Shown here: positions 45,601 to 54,162 of the stretch, piece after piece
Numbering within the stretch: position 1 is the stretch's first letter
Layout: every line of letters begins with the position of its first letter
NCBI GenBank assembly: GCA_964572845.1
Contig: CAZNFX010000007.1
Location: forward strand, 124,001 to 188,000
DNA from: Bin55 sp964572845
GTDB taxonomy: Bacteria; Pseudomonadota; Gammaproteobacteria; Pseudomonadales; Azotimanducaceae
Reading direction: 5' to 3'
DNA length: 64,000 bases
Position numbers and translations under genes: made by a program
Notes under the pieces: generated by a model
Seen by the model: only the letters and a program-made list of their open reading frames with translations
The model's database searches: none
Told to the model about the DNA's origin: nothing

Positions 45601-46509
45601 CTTCGAGACGACGAAGATTGCGCGGACTCTGAACATGGACTTATTGGTACGGGTGACGCTGGCCTCAGCGAGCAACTAACGTTTGCAATCGAAGAGCCGA
45701 CTAGTGTCGAGACAAAATCTAAGCGCTCAGTGCCTCGAGTGGCAATTTTGCGTGATCAAGGAGTCAATGGTCAGGTTGAAATGGCAGCTGCCTTTCATGC
45801 AGCTGGATTCGCGTGTGATGACGTTCACATGACCGACTTGTTCGAAGGTCGAGTTACATTGAACGACTATCAAGTCCTAGCCGCTTGTGGAGGGTTCTCC
45901 TATGGGGACGTGCTTGGAGCCGGCGGCGGCTGGGCTAAGTCAATATTGTTCAACGACCAGGTGCGGTCGGAGTTTCAGGCATTCTTTGAACGTGGCGACA
46001 GCTTAACGTTGGGAGTTTGCAACGGCTGTCAAATGCTTGCGCGTTTGCACTCTCTCATACCTGGATCAGATCATTGGCCCACCTTCGAACGCAATCAGTC
46101 AGATCAGTTTGAGGGGCGTACCATTCAGGTTCGAGTTGAGAAATGCAACTCTCCTTGGATTGGCAATATGACAGGCAGTCAAATTCCTGTTCCAGTAGCC
46201 CATGGAGAAGGGAGAGCGCGGTTTGACGGCAAGGAATCTGTCGATGAGCTAAAAGGGCAGGGAAGAATCGCGTTTCGGTATGTTGACGGACAAGGTGATT
46301 CAACGAACGTTTATCCATTGAATCCCAACGGTTCGACGGACGCTATAGCAGGAACCGTTTCCGCCGACGGAAGAGTTTTGATTCTCATGCCACATCCCGA
46401 GCGAGTATATCGGACCATACAAAATTCGTGGGTCGATCCTGCACTCCGCAGCAGAGAGTTCAGTCCCTGGTTTCAGCTATTTAGGAATGCGTGGAACGCA
46501 GTTAGCTGA
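42652..46509 (+). CDS. purL: Phosphoribosylformylglycinamidine synthase (PurL, single-chain)
   Basis: A 1285-residue enzyme of purine synthesis that converts FGAR, glutamine and ATP into FGAM. The N-terminal and linker domain is followed by two AIR-synthase-like halves: the segment ANSEHCRHKIF with VETHNHPTAISPYPGAATGSGGEIRDE near 290, and HDVGAGGLSNAFPEL and HDRSDGGLFTTVVEM in the second half. The last 270 residues form the class I glutamine amidotransferase, with GVCNGCQM (catalytic cysteine) and the HPE triad in MPHPERVYR. The length agrees with the single-chain form of gammaproteobacteria. The gene stands alone, as is usual. PurT, another enzyme of the same pathway, is encoded about 7.6 kb downstream. 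Confidence 0.97.
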   Translation: MDGLFVHVGRQSHSRSHLARIKAQLSIESSHDVSVYAEFVHFAQIERPLTDHEEQIARSLLDYGTEERTNVGEATPQCTVVPRLGTISPWSSKATDIFRLCDLHVIDRIERGVRWFIDPWFPEIVDFLHDRMTESVLLDSDLSRVFAKFQPAQMQQIELGSNPVETFHQLNRNLGLALAEDEIEYLVQIYSNLGRAPTDVELMMFAQANSEHCRHKIFNADWLIDGEKSSQSLFQMIRSTTASTNGLGIRSAYEDNASVIDGVCTQRFCVTADTREYRFVEEPVDTLMKVETHNHPTAISPYPGAATGSGGEIRDEGAVGCGSKPKVALVGFTTSHLEIPDATHPWELDAGKPERMASALEIMTDGPIGAAAYNNEYGRPALLGYFRTFEAKKAGNNKTRWGYHKPIMIAGGIGSIFRSHIQGDSVAGRCALVVLGGPAMLIGLGGGAASSMSSGQSSEDLDFASVQRDNAELERRCQEVIDRCTAAVDGNPISFIHDVGAGGLSNAFPELIHDLGVGGRFELRDVPNADMGMSPMEIWCNEAQERYVLAIPEDKMSMFEGICERERCPYAIVGHTLSQPRIELTDSLFENRPIDLALDVIFGKPPKMQRAFTSCKRPVGRIDLSQATLTDAIDRILQFPAVASKKFLVTIGDRSITGLIGQEQMVGPFQVPVADAAVTIAGYNTYSGEVMAMGERSPVSTIDPASAARMAIAEALTNLVSARVHSLERVVLSANWMAAAGHEGEDQALHEAVSAASKLCRDLGIAIPVGKDSLSMRTQWTEGDKEHEVVSPVSLIASAFAPVPDVRSVLTPQLRGVGSELLLVELGRERRLGGSALAQVYGQLGDNPPNVNDAATLASLVNLAREVHDRDLALSMHDRSDGGLFTTVVEMSIAGRIGLSMELSGSWQEELFAEEVGLVLESIPSRSSQIIDLADELGLLCQRVATTTDDESIAISFNGKTIYRASLFDIERQWSRTSFLMQRLRDDEDCADSEHGLIGTGDAGLSEQLTFAIEEPTSVETKSKRSVPRVAILRDQGVNGQVEMAAAFHAAGFACDDVHMTDLFEGRVTLNDYQVLAACGGFSYGDVLGAGGGWAKSILFNDQVRSEFQAFFERGDSLTLGVCNGCQMLARLHSLIPGSDHWPTFERNQSDQFEGRTIQVRVEKCNSPWIGNMTGSQIPVPVAHGEGRARFDGKESVDELKGQGRIAFRYVDGQGDSTNVYPLNPNGSTDAIAGTVSADGRVLILMPHPERVYRTIQNSWVDPALRSREFSPWFQLFRNAWNAVS

Positions 46510-46639
46510 TTGTTGAGCAATTCGTTAGCTAATTTGCAGCGTCCAAAGTTTTTCATTGCATTTTTTCACCACTTTTCTAATATTCGTTGCTTATTTGTAA
46601 CAATAAAACTATACTTTTATTTATTTTGTATCAAATCGA

Positions 46640-48064
46640 TTGTCCAAGCTTCAATCGGATGCACATCGAATCATCTCGCTACTGAGCAGTGCTGAAGAAC
46701 CAGTAGCGGCTCGCGAGATATCAGAAAAGCTTGGTGACATTACTCGCATCACCGCAATCCGGCGACTGAATGAACTGGTTGCTCAGGGATTGGTAGTCAT
46801 CGAGGGAGGCGGTCGATCGACACGATATCGCATTGCGAAAAAAGTGCCTCTGTTAGTGTCGGTCCCTGTGGGATTCGATTCGTGGGACATTGCCAAACAT
46901 GTAATCCAACCTGTTAAAGCCCGAGTGCCAGTAGGCTATCAACAGAGTTTGCTCGACGCCTATCGGCCGAATTCCACGCAGTACCTTCGAGACCCCATTC
47001 TCAACAGTCTGCACGGTGCTGGTCGATTGGACACACAAGATTCATCCAATCTCGCTAGCTACAGGCGCGCTCATTGGCTGCAAAGATTCTTGATCGACGT
47101 TTCTCATGCCTCCAGCGTACTTGAGGGAGTGTCGACCGACTACCTTCAAACCGAACGACTGATTAGGCTTGGAGAAAGCGCAAGCTCGTCGCACGACCGT
47201 AGGAGCGTTACGATCATTCTGAACCATAAAGATGCGATTGAAATGCTGAGCCGTGGAGTCGTACTTCAGCATGGACTGAGTGAAACAAACTACAACGTTT
47301 CGACATTGTGTGACACCCATGCTCAACTTACAAAACACCTTCTTGTAGATCCAAACTCAGTTGGACAGATTCGCAACATGGATGTGAGGGTTACTGGTTC
47401 CTCCTATGTGCCGCCAAGCGATCCATTGCAACTTCGTGATTTGGTGATGGAAGTCCTGGAAAAGTGTCAAGAAATCGAGGATCCCTTCGAGCAGTCGTTC
47501 TTCTCGCTTGTTCATCTGTCTTACTTGCAGCCTTTTCTCGAAGGGAACAAGCGCACGGCTAGGACCATGGCCAACCTGTCGTTGTTACGAGCTGGCTATT
47601 GTCCAATTTCGTTTCTAGGAACACCGTCGGATGCTTACATGCACGGAGTCTTGGGCGTCTATGAACTCGGTCGAGTGGAACTGCTGAAGGACGTATACGT
47701 GTCGACCTACCTGCAGTCTGCCTACTATTTCCATCGTGACCGCGAACGGAGTGTTGAACCGCACGGATTGTCGCTTAGGTATCGATTGAAGATCGTTGAA
47801 TTGCTCCGCTATCTGATTCGAGAGAGGCCGGAGTCACCGCTGGATGCAATTGCGTCGTGGATTCAAGAACTGACGGACCTAGGTCATAGAGAACGAGCTG
47901 ATTTGCGTTGCATCGTTATTGAGGAGTGCCGTAACATGACCGAGGTTGTTGCTCGAACCATGGCGATTGATTCACTCGCATTTCGCCGGTGGAACATGCA
48001 ACGCAGCACCTACTTCAATGAAATTGATTTGCCCAGAGCCAGCGTGCCGGCAAGTGTAAAGTAG
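46640..48064 (+). CDS. Fic family protein lacking the motif histidine
   Basis: A 474-residue protein with a winged helix at about 1-65 and a Fic domain in the middle. The inhibitory motif SSVLEG (158-163) is intact. The active-site motif reads QPFLEGNKRTAR at 297-308: the histidine expected before P-F is glutamine (codon CAG at 47528-47530) and the G-R pair is K-R. Canonical Fic proteins need the histidine for catalysis, so this one may be inactive, use another chemistry, or belong to the known group of Fic proteins with Q-P-F...N-K-R motifs. The start is a TTG after a strikingly AT-rich leader (46550-46640). A C-terminal helical region of about 100 residues follows. Confidence 0.8.
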   Translation: MSKLQSDAHRIISLLSSAEEPVAAREISEKLGDITRITAIRRLNELVAQGLVVIEGGGRSTRYRIAKKVPLLVSVPVGFDSWDIAKHVIQPVKARVPVGYQQSLLDAYRPNSTQYLRDPILNSLHGAGRLDTQDSSNLASYRRAHWLQRFLIDVSHASSVLEGVSTDYLQTERLIRLGESASSSHDRRSVTIILNHKDAIEMLSRGVVLQHGLSETNYNVSTLCDTHAQLTKHLLVDPNSVGQIRNMDVRVTGSSYVPPSDPLQLRDLVMEVLEKCQEIEDPFEQSFFSLVHLSYLQPFLEGNKRTARTMANLSLLRAGYCPISFLGTPSDAYMHGVLGVYELGRVELLKDVYVSTYLQSAYYFHRDRERSVEPHGLSLRYRLKIVELLRYLIRERPESPLDAIASWIQELTDLGHRERADLRCIVIEECRNMTEVVARTMAIDSLAFRRWNMQRSTYFNEIDLPRASVPASVK

Positions 48065-48102
48065 GAAATTCCATCCCCATGGGCCCGAGGCAAAGAAGTC
48101 GA

Positions 48103-48639
48103 ATGAATCTATATGAACTTGAAGGCAATCAGGTAAGAACGGAGGGCGATGTTTGGGTTGCACCAACTGCGGTGGTGATTGGACAAGTGCTGCTCAAGCA
48201 CAATTCCAGCGTCTGGTGGGGAGCAGTACTGCGAGGAGACTACGAACCCATTGTGGTTGGCGAGCGTTCGAACATTCAGGACAACTGCGTTGTTCACATG
48301 GATGAAGATTACCCTGTGACAATTGGAAACTGCGTAACTGTTGGGCACAAGGTTGTATTGCATGGTTGCACGATCGGCGACAACAGCTTGATCGGCATCA
48401 ATTCCGTAATCATGAATGGTGTTGAAATTGGTGAGAACTGCCTCATAGGGTCTAACACTCTACTAACGGAGGACAAGCAAATTCCACCGGGAAGCCTCGT
48501 CCTAGGATCTCCTGGAAAGGTAGTTAGGGAGCTGTCGTCCGATGAAATCGAGGAATTGACCGATTTCTCGGATAGGTATGTGCGCAATTCGGCGAGATAT
48601 CGGATGACCCTCAACAGTCGGGATTCATTAGGCTTATAG
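48103..48639 (+). CDS. Gamma carbonic anhydrase family protein (left-handed beta-helix)
   Basis: A 178-residue hexapeptide-repeat protein of the YrdA/gamma-carbonic-anhydrase family. Seen: VWVAPTAVVIGQVLL, SVWWGAVLRGDYEPIVVGE, NIQDNCVVHMDED (with a metal histidine) and IGNCVTVGHKVVLHGCTIGD with GHKVVLH (two further metal-histidine positions), then several I-G-x-N repeats. A trimeric zinc or iron enzyme is expected; many family members have no proven carbonic anhydrase activity. An ATG at 48079 would add eight residues with a better upstream site, but the family normally starts at MNLYELEG. Confidence 0.88.
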   Translation: MNLYELEGNQVRTEGDVWVAPTAVVIGQVLLKHNSSVWWGAVLRGDYEPIVVGERSNIQDNCVVHMDEDYPVTIGNCVTVGHKVVLHGCTIGDNSLIGINSVIMNGVEIGENCLIGSNTLLTEDKQIPPGSLVLGSPGKVVRELSSDEIEELTDFSDRYVRNSARYRMTLNSRDSLGL

Positions 48640-48671
48640 CTTCAAGCTGCGATTGAAACAACTTCATTGGG

Positions 48672-50579
48672 TTAATCTGCGTCGATATAGGTCCATTTGA
48701 CGGCATCGGCACATATGGCCATAGTGTCCGGGGTGTTGGTCTCATTGCTTAGTGCAACCCTAGCATGGCCTGATTCGACTACGTCGATCGTTCCAAGTTC
48801 ATTCCATCCGAAATGCCAGTCCTCTCGGTTTCTCGTAAGATCCCATCGTTGCTTTCCAACTGTGATCCTGAAGTCGAAGTCGCCACCAGACCACGCAACG
48901 CTAGGCAAGTGGTACCACAGCTTCCATCTGCCTGGGCGAGGAATTTCAGTGTTGAAGGACACTTCTTGGATCGGTCGTTTGTTTGGCAAAGCGAAAACAT
49001 ATGTGTGTCGATAGCGTCCCCAACATGCTCCCCAGGTACTTCGAGCCCAAACTCCACGATGTGTAGCAACAAAGGATGCGATCGGCAGACCGTTGTCTTG
49101 CCCTTCCTCTCGTGGAAAGTAACTCCGAAATAGCCCGGCTCCAAATATCGAAAGATAGTTGTTGACTTTGACCGATGAAGTCTCCGCTTCAAATCCAGGA
49201 TCCAAATCGTCGATTACGATCGAATTCTGGTCGTCGTTAGGACTCCATTGAGATGGAACTAGCGAGTACCACTGTGACTCATTGATTGGCTTCAGGAGGT
49301 GAGACGGCAACGAATCCACGATTTGGGTTCGAATTTCTAGCTCACCGCGGTTGAGCGACAGAAATGTTTTTGCGTACAGTTCCCCGAGTTTGTTTCCGGT
49401 TCGCATGATGAGCGTGTGCGAGGACTTGCCTGGGAGTTCGAAGGGACCCAAGGCCTTTGAGCCCGCGATCACTTCATGAGGGATGTTCTCGAATACCATT
49501 TGCTTGAATTCCACGATCTCAAACCAGACGTGGGCGGCTACATCTTCGCCGCTACGCAGGTTTAGAACACTTACAAACCGATTTCCTAAGTCATCCGGTT
49601 CATCCAATTGGAGCTGACGTACAACAGAGAAATTCACTCCCGGCAGTCTAGTATTGAGCAAAGTGCTTTGAATCATTGGCCGAATGTTTAGACCGTTCGA
49701 CTGAAAGGCTTCCTCGATTGCCTCAAAGGCGACCGGATTTGACGGAGCGTTTGCAGCAATTGACGCGGTAGTTGAAGCTATGGTCTCTTGGTCAAGCGAC
49801 ACTTCAATCATCTCTGACAACTTGAGCATTCGAAACCGTTGCTTACGCACAGAGTCACCAGAGAGGCGGTCCACCTCGTGATGCATGCCCGCGGGTACTG
49901 ACGAAAACGTCCTCTCGATAGATTCCCAAAATGCGTGGGAATTAAGAAGCGACGCAAAAAATTCTCTGAGATCGAACCGAATCGTCATACCACGAAGGTA
50001 GTCAAGGACGTATCTCAAATTCACCTGTGTTTCTGGAGCAAGGGCATTTGCCAAACCGAAGTCGAATCGGTATCCATGAGTCGACTCTTTGGCCAGACCA
50101 CTGAGTAAAAGCTTTTCCATCAGTAGCGTAGTTAGTATCGATTGGTTTTCCTGGGCTAACTCAATCTTCGAAAGGATCGCGTTAACGATTGCGTCCTCGT
50201 AGGTTTGATTGAAAATACCATTAGTCCAGTAATAGGAAATCCCATATTCGACCTGTTCTTTGAAAAAACCGGTAGGGTCATCTATCGCACTTTCCTGCAT
50301 TTCCTCCAGCAAATCGATTCGGGCGAACGGTGCTCCCGACTCTCGGAACAGATGAATTGAGTCCATTCCTAAGTCCGTGCCTCGGTTCTTGTTCAGCAGC
50401 GAAAGGGTTGAAGGGGCTTCGACAATCGAGAATTCTTTGTAGGGAAACGGGATTCCTTGCGATTTCAATACCGCAATTGCATCGCTGACGTACCTGGCAA
50501 TGCCAACCTTTAGACGGTATGTTTTGACCTGCTCTTCACATGGAACGGGAAAGTATCCTGTTGCATGTTCAATCATCAA
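48672..50579 (-). pseudogene. C-terminal part of an ABC-permease/M1-peptidase-like gene, cut by IS110
   Basis: A 635-residue frame whose first codons (TTGATGATTGAACATGC on the minus strand) continue in frame from the permease half at 52024-53724 if the IS110 element is removed. Joined, the sequence reads CFDRSLMIEHATGYFPVP. The part resembles the M1-like domain and C-terminal beta-sandwich regions of large fused permease proteins, with GYFPVPCEEQV near the start and a region like YGISYYWTNGIFNQTYEDAIV. The zinc motif HExxH of active M1 peptidases is not seen. Whether this half can still be translated on its own from the TTG is unknown. No ABC ATPase gene lies nearby. Confidence 0.7.
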
Positions 50580-50593
50580 GGAGAACAGGTCGT

Positions 50594-51757
50594 ATGAATA
50601 TTACAACGAGACAGGGTGGAACCGTCCACGTTGGCCTTGACGTCCACAAGGACACGATTTCGGTGGCTGTCGCGTGGCACGTGGCGGTCACGGGAGAGCT
50701 GCGAGTGGAGGACGTCGGAGTCGTCTCGAATCGGGCGAGTCAGGTTTCCCGCTGCGTGCGGGGGCTGTCGAGGAACTACGGCGAGTCCCTTCACTTCGCT
50801 TACGAGGCGGGGCCCTGCGGCTTCGCGCTGCATCGCTAGCTGAGCGACATGGGTCTGTCCTGCATGGTTGCGGCTCCGACGCTGATTCCGAGACGCAGCG
50901 GCGACCGAGTGAAGACGGATCGGCGCGATGCTCGCGAGCTGGCTCGGTTGAGCCTGACAGGGCTTCTGACGCCGATCTGGGTGCCGAATCCGGCACAGGA
51001 GTCGATGCGCGATCTGGTTCGGTGCCGCATGGTGCTGAAGGATCAGGTAGGCCGAGCGAGGAGGAGAATCCGCCACTTCACGCTGCGCAGGAACCTGCAG
51101 GCGCCGAAGGGAGGATCGACCTGGAGCCAGACGTATCGGGCCTGGCTCAAGGATCTCAAGCTGGAGACTCCGGCGGCGCAAAAGGCCTTGCGCTGCCATC
51201 TCGACGTGCTGGAGGATCTGGAGCGACGGCTTGGGGACGCCGAGCGCGATCTCGCAGGCGAAGTGGACCAGTCGGCCTTGAAGAAGCTCGTCGACGAGCT
51301 GCGCTCGCTGCGAGGCATCGACAGGGTCGCCGCGGTGTCCCTGCTGGCCGAGGTGGGCGACCTGCGACGCTTCCCCACCGCGGGCGCGTTCATGTCCTAT
51401 CTGGGCCTGACGCCAAGCGAGCGCAGCAGCGGCGGCCTGCGAAGAACCGGAGGCATCACCAAGACGGGCAACTCCATCCTGCGGCGCCTGCTGGTGGAAG
51501 GCGCCTGGACCTACCGGTTCCCGCCCCGCGAGACGAAGCATCTGCAGCGCAAGGCGGCTCTGGCCTCGCCCTACGCCAGGGAGAGAGCCTGGGCGGCCCA
51601 GAAGGACCTGTGCCATCGCTACCGCAAGATGGTGGTACGCGGCAAGAACACCAAGACCATCACGGTCGCCGTGGCTCGAAGTCTCGCCGGCTACGTGTGG
51701 GACATCGCCGGCAACGCCATGAACAAACTGCAGGTCGCAAGCGAAATCGCCGCCTGA
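50594..51757 (+). pseudogene. IS110-family transposase with one nonsense codon
   Basis: The frame from the ATG at 50594 to 51757 (387 codons and a stop) is broken only by TAG at 50837-50839, where family members have glutamine (HR-stop-LSDMGLSC). Everything else fits an active enzyme: the N-terminal DEDD nuclease domain with VGLDVHKDTI, YEAGPCGFAL and KTDRRDARELAR, and the C-terminal serine domain with SYLGLTPSERSSGG and GGITKTGNSILRRLLVE. A single CAG to TAG change explains the defect, so the inactivation is recent. The TAG would be translated only by readthrough or in a suppressor background. Confidence 0.88.
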
Positions 51758-52017
51758 CCGCGACGACGAACCCAACCCAAGGAGAACCGAACACCGAATC
51801 GAGCGACATGGATGCACGCTGGGAACCCTCGAGTATGCTATGTGGACTCCTCGCCAGAGGAGCTACCCACGACTTTAGACTGAGGCAAGCCCGTTGAAGC
51901 AGCACCATTCTGTGGTAGCCAACCCACGCATGACAGAGTCCCAATGGTCCATTTCCACATCCATGTCGCACGTTCAAACTGAAACGGAAATCATCATGTG
52001 AATTCTCAAGACTACTA
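51758..52017 (+). ncRNA. Candidate guide (bridge/seek) RNA region of IS110
   Basis: About 260 non-coding bases from the transposase stop to the right end of the element. Two hairpins are visible: CTCCTC (51847-51852) with GAGGAG (51857-51862) around a GCCA loop, extendable by GTGG and CCAC; and ACCA (51904-51907) with TGGT (51913-51916). Guide RNAs of IS110/IS1111 elements are encoded in such non-coding ends and contain loops that pair with target and donor. The location and structure fit, but I could not show the guide segments. Confidence 0.4.
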
Positions 52018-52023
52018 CAATCA

Positions 52024-53724
52024 TCAGGAGCGGTCAAAACATGACAGCATTTCATTCTTCCCGAATCTCATTGCGTGTCGTCTATGGACAAGGACGTTTA
52101 CGTCAAAATCCTCAAAAGTGTGTTGCTCGACCTGAAAGTCCGAGGCAAGCATTGTTAGAGACCGGAATTCTCCATTCATTGTGAATTGATTCTCTTCACT
52201 ACTCTGAGGTTGGAATAGTTCTCCAGCGGTCACCAGCGTCCATGACTTCCTCGTTAGGTCAACGGCTAGATTTACATTCATCGAAGTACCTTCCGTTCCG
52301 CTATCAACGGACAGAGGTGGAACCAGCGGCTGTGGATACCAGTGGCTCAATGGAGTCAATGCGACGTAGTCCGATGTGAATACGCTGGATCGCTGACCCA
52401 TTAGGCGGATTAGCTGCGAGTTTGTGTCTGAGAAAACGTCGTCAGACGTGTGGTCTACCAAGTAGTGTGGATCTGGACTTCCCCTCGCAGTCAACGTAAA
52501 TGCGTATACATCTCCGCTTGGGGAGTTACACAACGTCAAGTCGAACTCAAGGACTCCCTTATTGTGACTGTAGCTCAGAGGGTTGTCGTTGCATGAGGCT
52601 TGAACTACTTTCATTCCAGGATTGAGCGCAAAGGCGACGCGCAATGCTTCTGAATCGGTTTGTTCTGTGGTTGATTCCGGTAGCACTACTGTGTACTCGA
52701 GGTCGATGCTTACCTGCGCCCCTGGCACGATTCGGACTTCTCCTTCAATGGCATTGACTACTACAGGGCGTAGAAGTGCTCTCGAAGCTTCTTCGTAGGC
52801 TTGGAGCCACGACTGTCGCTTGCTTGCGTCAATGATTGTGGTTGTGTGAACAACAGCTTGGCAAACTAGGCATGTTGACGTCAGAAAGACTGCAAAGGGT
52901 ACGTAGGACCTGCGTTTTGCTGGGTCCAGTCGACGATGGAGTGCAGCAGTTGCAACAATGAGAGCAAGTGACAAGCAAAAAACCGACAGCCAGTACGTCA
53001 GATGCTTAACCTGGAAATAGTCTGGAGCAAGATCTGTCGGAAATAGACTTGCGGCACTGTAACCAAATGTAAACGAACCCAAATCCCAGGGCAGAAGTGG
53101 GCTAACAATTGCCTGAACCAACAGGATGAGCACGGTGCCCAGAAACCCTATGACAGCGCTTTTAGACATTTCGGTGATTAGGCATGCCAAACTCGTCCAA
53201 AAGAACAGTGCCGAAGCCAGATTGATCAATACGAACAGAATCGACCACGGCTCAAGCGGCTCCATAATTCCAGGATGAGTGGCAACGTCCAAAGCCGCAA
53301 TGCCCTGGTAGGCTAGGGTTAGAGCGACAAGAAAGAGGGCAACGAGGAGAGTTGGTGCAAGAACTCGCGACAATGCCAATAGGAAATTGCTCGGAGACCT
53401 ATGGGTGACCACTACGCTCTCAATTGAATCTTCCCGATAGTTTGGAAGACGAAGAGCAAAGACGATTGCTACTAGGATGCACAAATAGAAGAGTAGTGGC
53501 TCGTATCCACCCATTGCGTATTTTGGGTTTGAAATGCCATGGAATGGCGCGTATACAGAAACAAGGTGGTGGTAGGTTCCTAAGATGAGCACGAAGCCAA
53601 GGAGGACTGTCGCTAGTGCTGCGAGTAGCGCAGATGTAGAAAACCGCCGAAACAGGTGTTTGAGATCAAGGAAGATCAGAGATCTAACTGTTGTAGCAGC
53701 CTTGGTAACTTCCCAGAATTTCAT
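52024..53724 (-). pseudogene. N-terminal ABC-permease part of the gene cut by IS110
   Basis: A 566-residue frame that ends in IS-flanking sequence (CFDRS then TGA). The first 300 residues have about seven hydrophobic helices in ABC-2-permease style (VTKAATTVRSLIFLDLKHLF at the start, and NLASALFFWTSLACLITEMS). The rest is a periplasmic beta-rich region (HTTTIIDASKRQSWLQAYEEAS, GAQVSIDLEYTVVLP) of the kind that precedes M1-like peptidase domains in large fused proteins. The reading frame is resumed at 50579 after the element. Joined, the gene would span about 1200 residues. The gene has no ABC ATPase neighbour, so the natural partner is elsewhere. Confidence 0.72.
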
Positions 53725-54162
53725 TGAGAAAATGTTCTTAAACGTTTATTTTTGTGAGATATTTGAATGGTGTTAATTGCAAAGCAAATAGTTAGATAAG
53801 TTCATTATTGATGCTGCAGGGACGTAATTATTGGTAGCGAACAGTGCGTCGCAGATACCTTGCAAGTTGATGAGCCCTCGATGCCCCACATTCCGTTGCT
53901 CCAAATTGAGGGCGTGCTCTGATCCTCAGTTCAACTGCGTATGTTACCGGTGATTTGTTCGCATCTATAGGTAGCAGTTGAATTGCAGCCAGCGGCTTCA
54001 ATCCTCAAGCAAGCAACCCCAATAGATGCATGCTACCCAAGAAGTGTTGCAGGGAATCTTGGGTGTCAATTCACTGGTAAGATAGCGGTGCACGGTACTG
54101 TGCTTTACAGGATGTGTTCTCAGCTGATGCTATCCAAGATTAGTGCTACTGGAATCTAGTTC
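53725..54162. other. Intergenic region, no gene seen
   Basis: About 438 bases between the start of the permease-like gene and purT. No ORF of conviction, no hairpin with T-run. It should contain the divergent promoters of both genes; the first 60 bases are AT-rich. Confidence 0.45.

Larger units (their letters stand above)
50584..52017 (+). mobile_element. IS110-family insertion sequence (IS1111-like layout)
   Basis: An element of about 1434 bases between the direct repeats. The transposase gene starts about 10 bases from the left end, and about 260 non-coding bases follow it at the right end. This arrangement, a long right non-coding end, is that reported for the IS1111 group, in which a guide RNA is made from the right end. 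The element is GC-rich relative to both flanks. It is inserted in the opposite orientation to the permease/M1-like gene it interrupts. Its transposase has one nonsense codon, so it is probably immobile unless helped in trans. Confidence 0.8.
50570..52030. repeat. Direct repeat flanking the IS110 element (13-14 bases)
   Basis: On the plus strand CAATCATCAAGGAG at 50570-50583 and CAATCATCAGGAG at 52018-52030. The copies differ by one base. This repeat marks both ends of the element; whether it was duplicated on insertion or is partly carried by the element cannot be decided from one copy. Confidence 0.65.

Noticed and set aside
50576..51897. Long open frames of 400 codons on both strands across the IS110 element
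   Set aside because: They are a by-product of high GC content; the DEDD transposase frame with family motifs is the only coherent one.
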